From NCBI GenBank assembly GCA_030151165.1, contig JASLEM010000227.1:1-22401 (forward strand): 22,401 nt of DNA, in the 5' to 3' direction. The DNA comes from Burkholderiaceae bacterium. Its GTDB lineage: Bacteria > Pseudomonadota > Gammaproteobacteria > Burkholderiales > Burkholderiaceae. The translations under genes and the position numbers were made by a program. Positions 22,226 through 22,401 of this stretch are shown in pieces (the stretch's first letter is position 1; each line of letters opens with the position of its first letter). The notes below the pieces were generated by a model. It was not told the origin of the DNA. It made no database searches and saw only the letters and a program-made list of their open reading frames with translations.

Positions 22226-22401
22226 AACAAGATCGAGCTTCATGCCGACCGTCGTCGCGACCGTCGGATGCGCTTTGTTTTTCGTGCCGTGCCCGGGGCC
22301 GGCGGCGCTGTCGCGGCGGCGCGCCGGCCGGGGGCCGGGCGAACCGCCGCCGGCAGTCTAGCGGGGCGTGGCGCGCGTGCGCAGAGGGACGACCCTTGCT
22401 C

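Noticed and set aside
22244..22401. Possible sigma54 promoter (GGCACG near 22280-22300, minus strand)
   Set aside because: The GG-N10-GC spacing does not hold; only the GGCACG half matches.
1..22401. Search for tRNA, rRNA, CRISPR arrays, insertion sequences and phage genes
   Set aside because: None found by reading; no transposase-like protein, no terminal inverted repeats with target duplications and no regularly spaced repeats.

Overview
The window is a stretch of high-GC proteobacterial chromosome. Gene content and protein style (a RelA/SpoT C-terminus, greB with an overlapping WYL regulator, a RutE-like nitroreductase, many Ala/Arg-rich proteins and GTG starts) suggest a betaproteobacterium of the order Burkholderiales, perhaps the Roseateles/Rubrivivax/Leptothrix side. 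That placement is inference; no rRNA or other taxonomic marker is present. I see no tRNA, rRNA, CRISPR array, insertion sequence or phage integrase. Coding density is high and no gene-free stretch exceeds about 215 bases.

Layout. 1-2399 (+): the 3' part of a bifunctional (p)ppGpp synthetase/hydrolase, cut by the window edge, overlapping a DUF748/AsmA-like inner-membrane protein. 2457-7794 (-): a co-directional run, in transcription order, of a WYL regulator, greB, a secreted glutaminyl-peptide cyclotransferase, an XRE-type HTH protein, a DUF6036-like nucleotidyltransferase and a POT-family peptide transporter. 7881-12360 (+): a conserved hypothetical with a degenerate HNH-like motif, an orphan GspG-like pseudopilin and a GGDEF-EAL protein. 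12422-13015 (-): a RutE-like nitroreductase with a clear intrinsic terminator. 13231-13812 (+): a flavin-reductase-like protein. 13833-16831 (-): an SPFH/band-7 protein overlapping an exported SH3b protein. 17029-20108 (+): an OmpR-type response regulator and its sensor kinase. 20198-21151 (+): an exported alpha/beta hydrolase. 21197-22213 (-): an Ala/Pro-rich single-pass membrane protein.

The most interesting unit is the XRE/nucleotidyltransferase pair at 4048-5334. The two genes overlap by ATGA. They are driven from an AT-rich (14 of 54 bases G+C) promoter that carries two inverted repeats, one overlapping the start codon. The layout resembles autoregulated AbiE/MNT-type toxin-antitoxin modules and looks like a small cassette placed between housekeeping genes. 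Other points worth a look are the pseudopilin coupled to a c-di-GMP enzyme, a family of short ATAC...GTAT hairpins seen three times, a GC-rich interspersed repeat, and the SPFH/SH3b operon.

Start codons are often ambiguous in this GC-rich sequence; where I chose a start other than the longest possible one, the reason is given.
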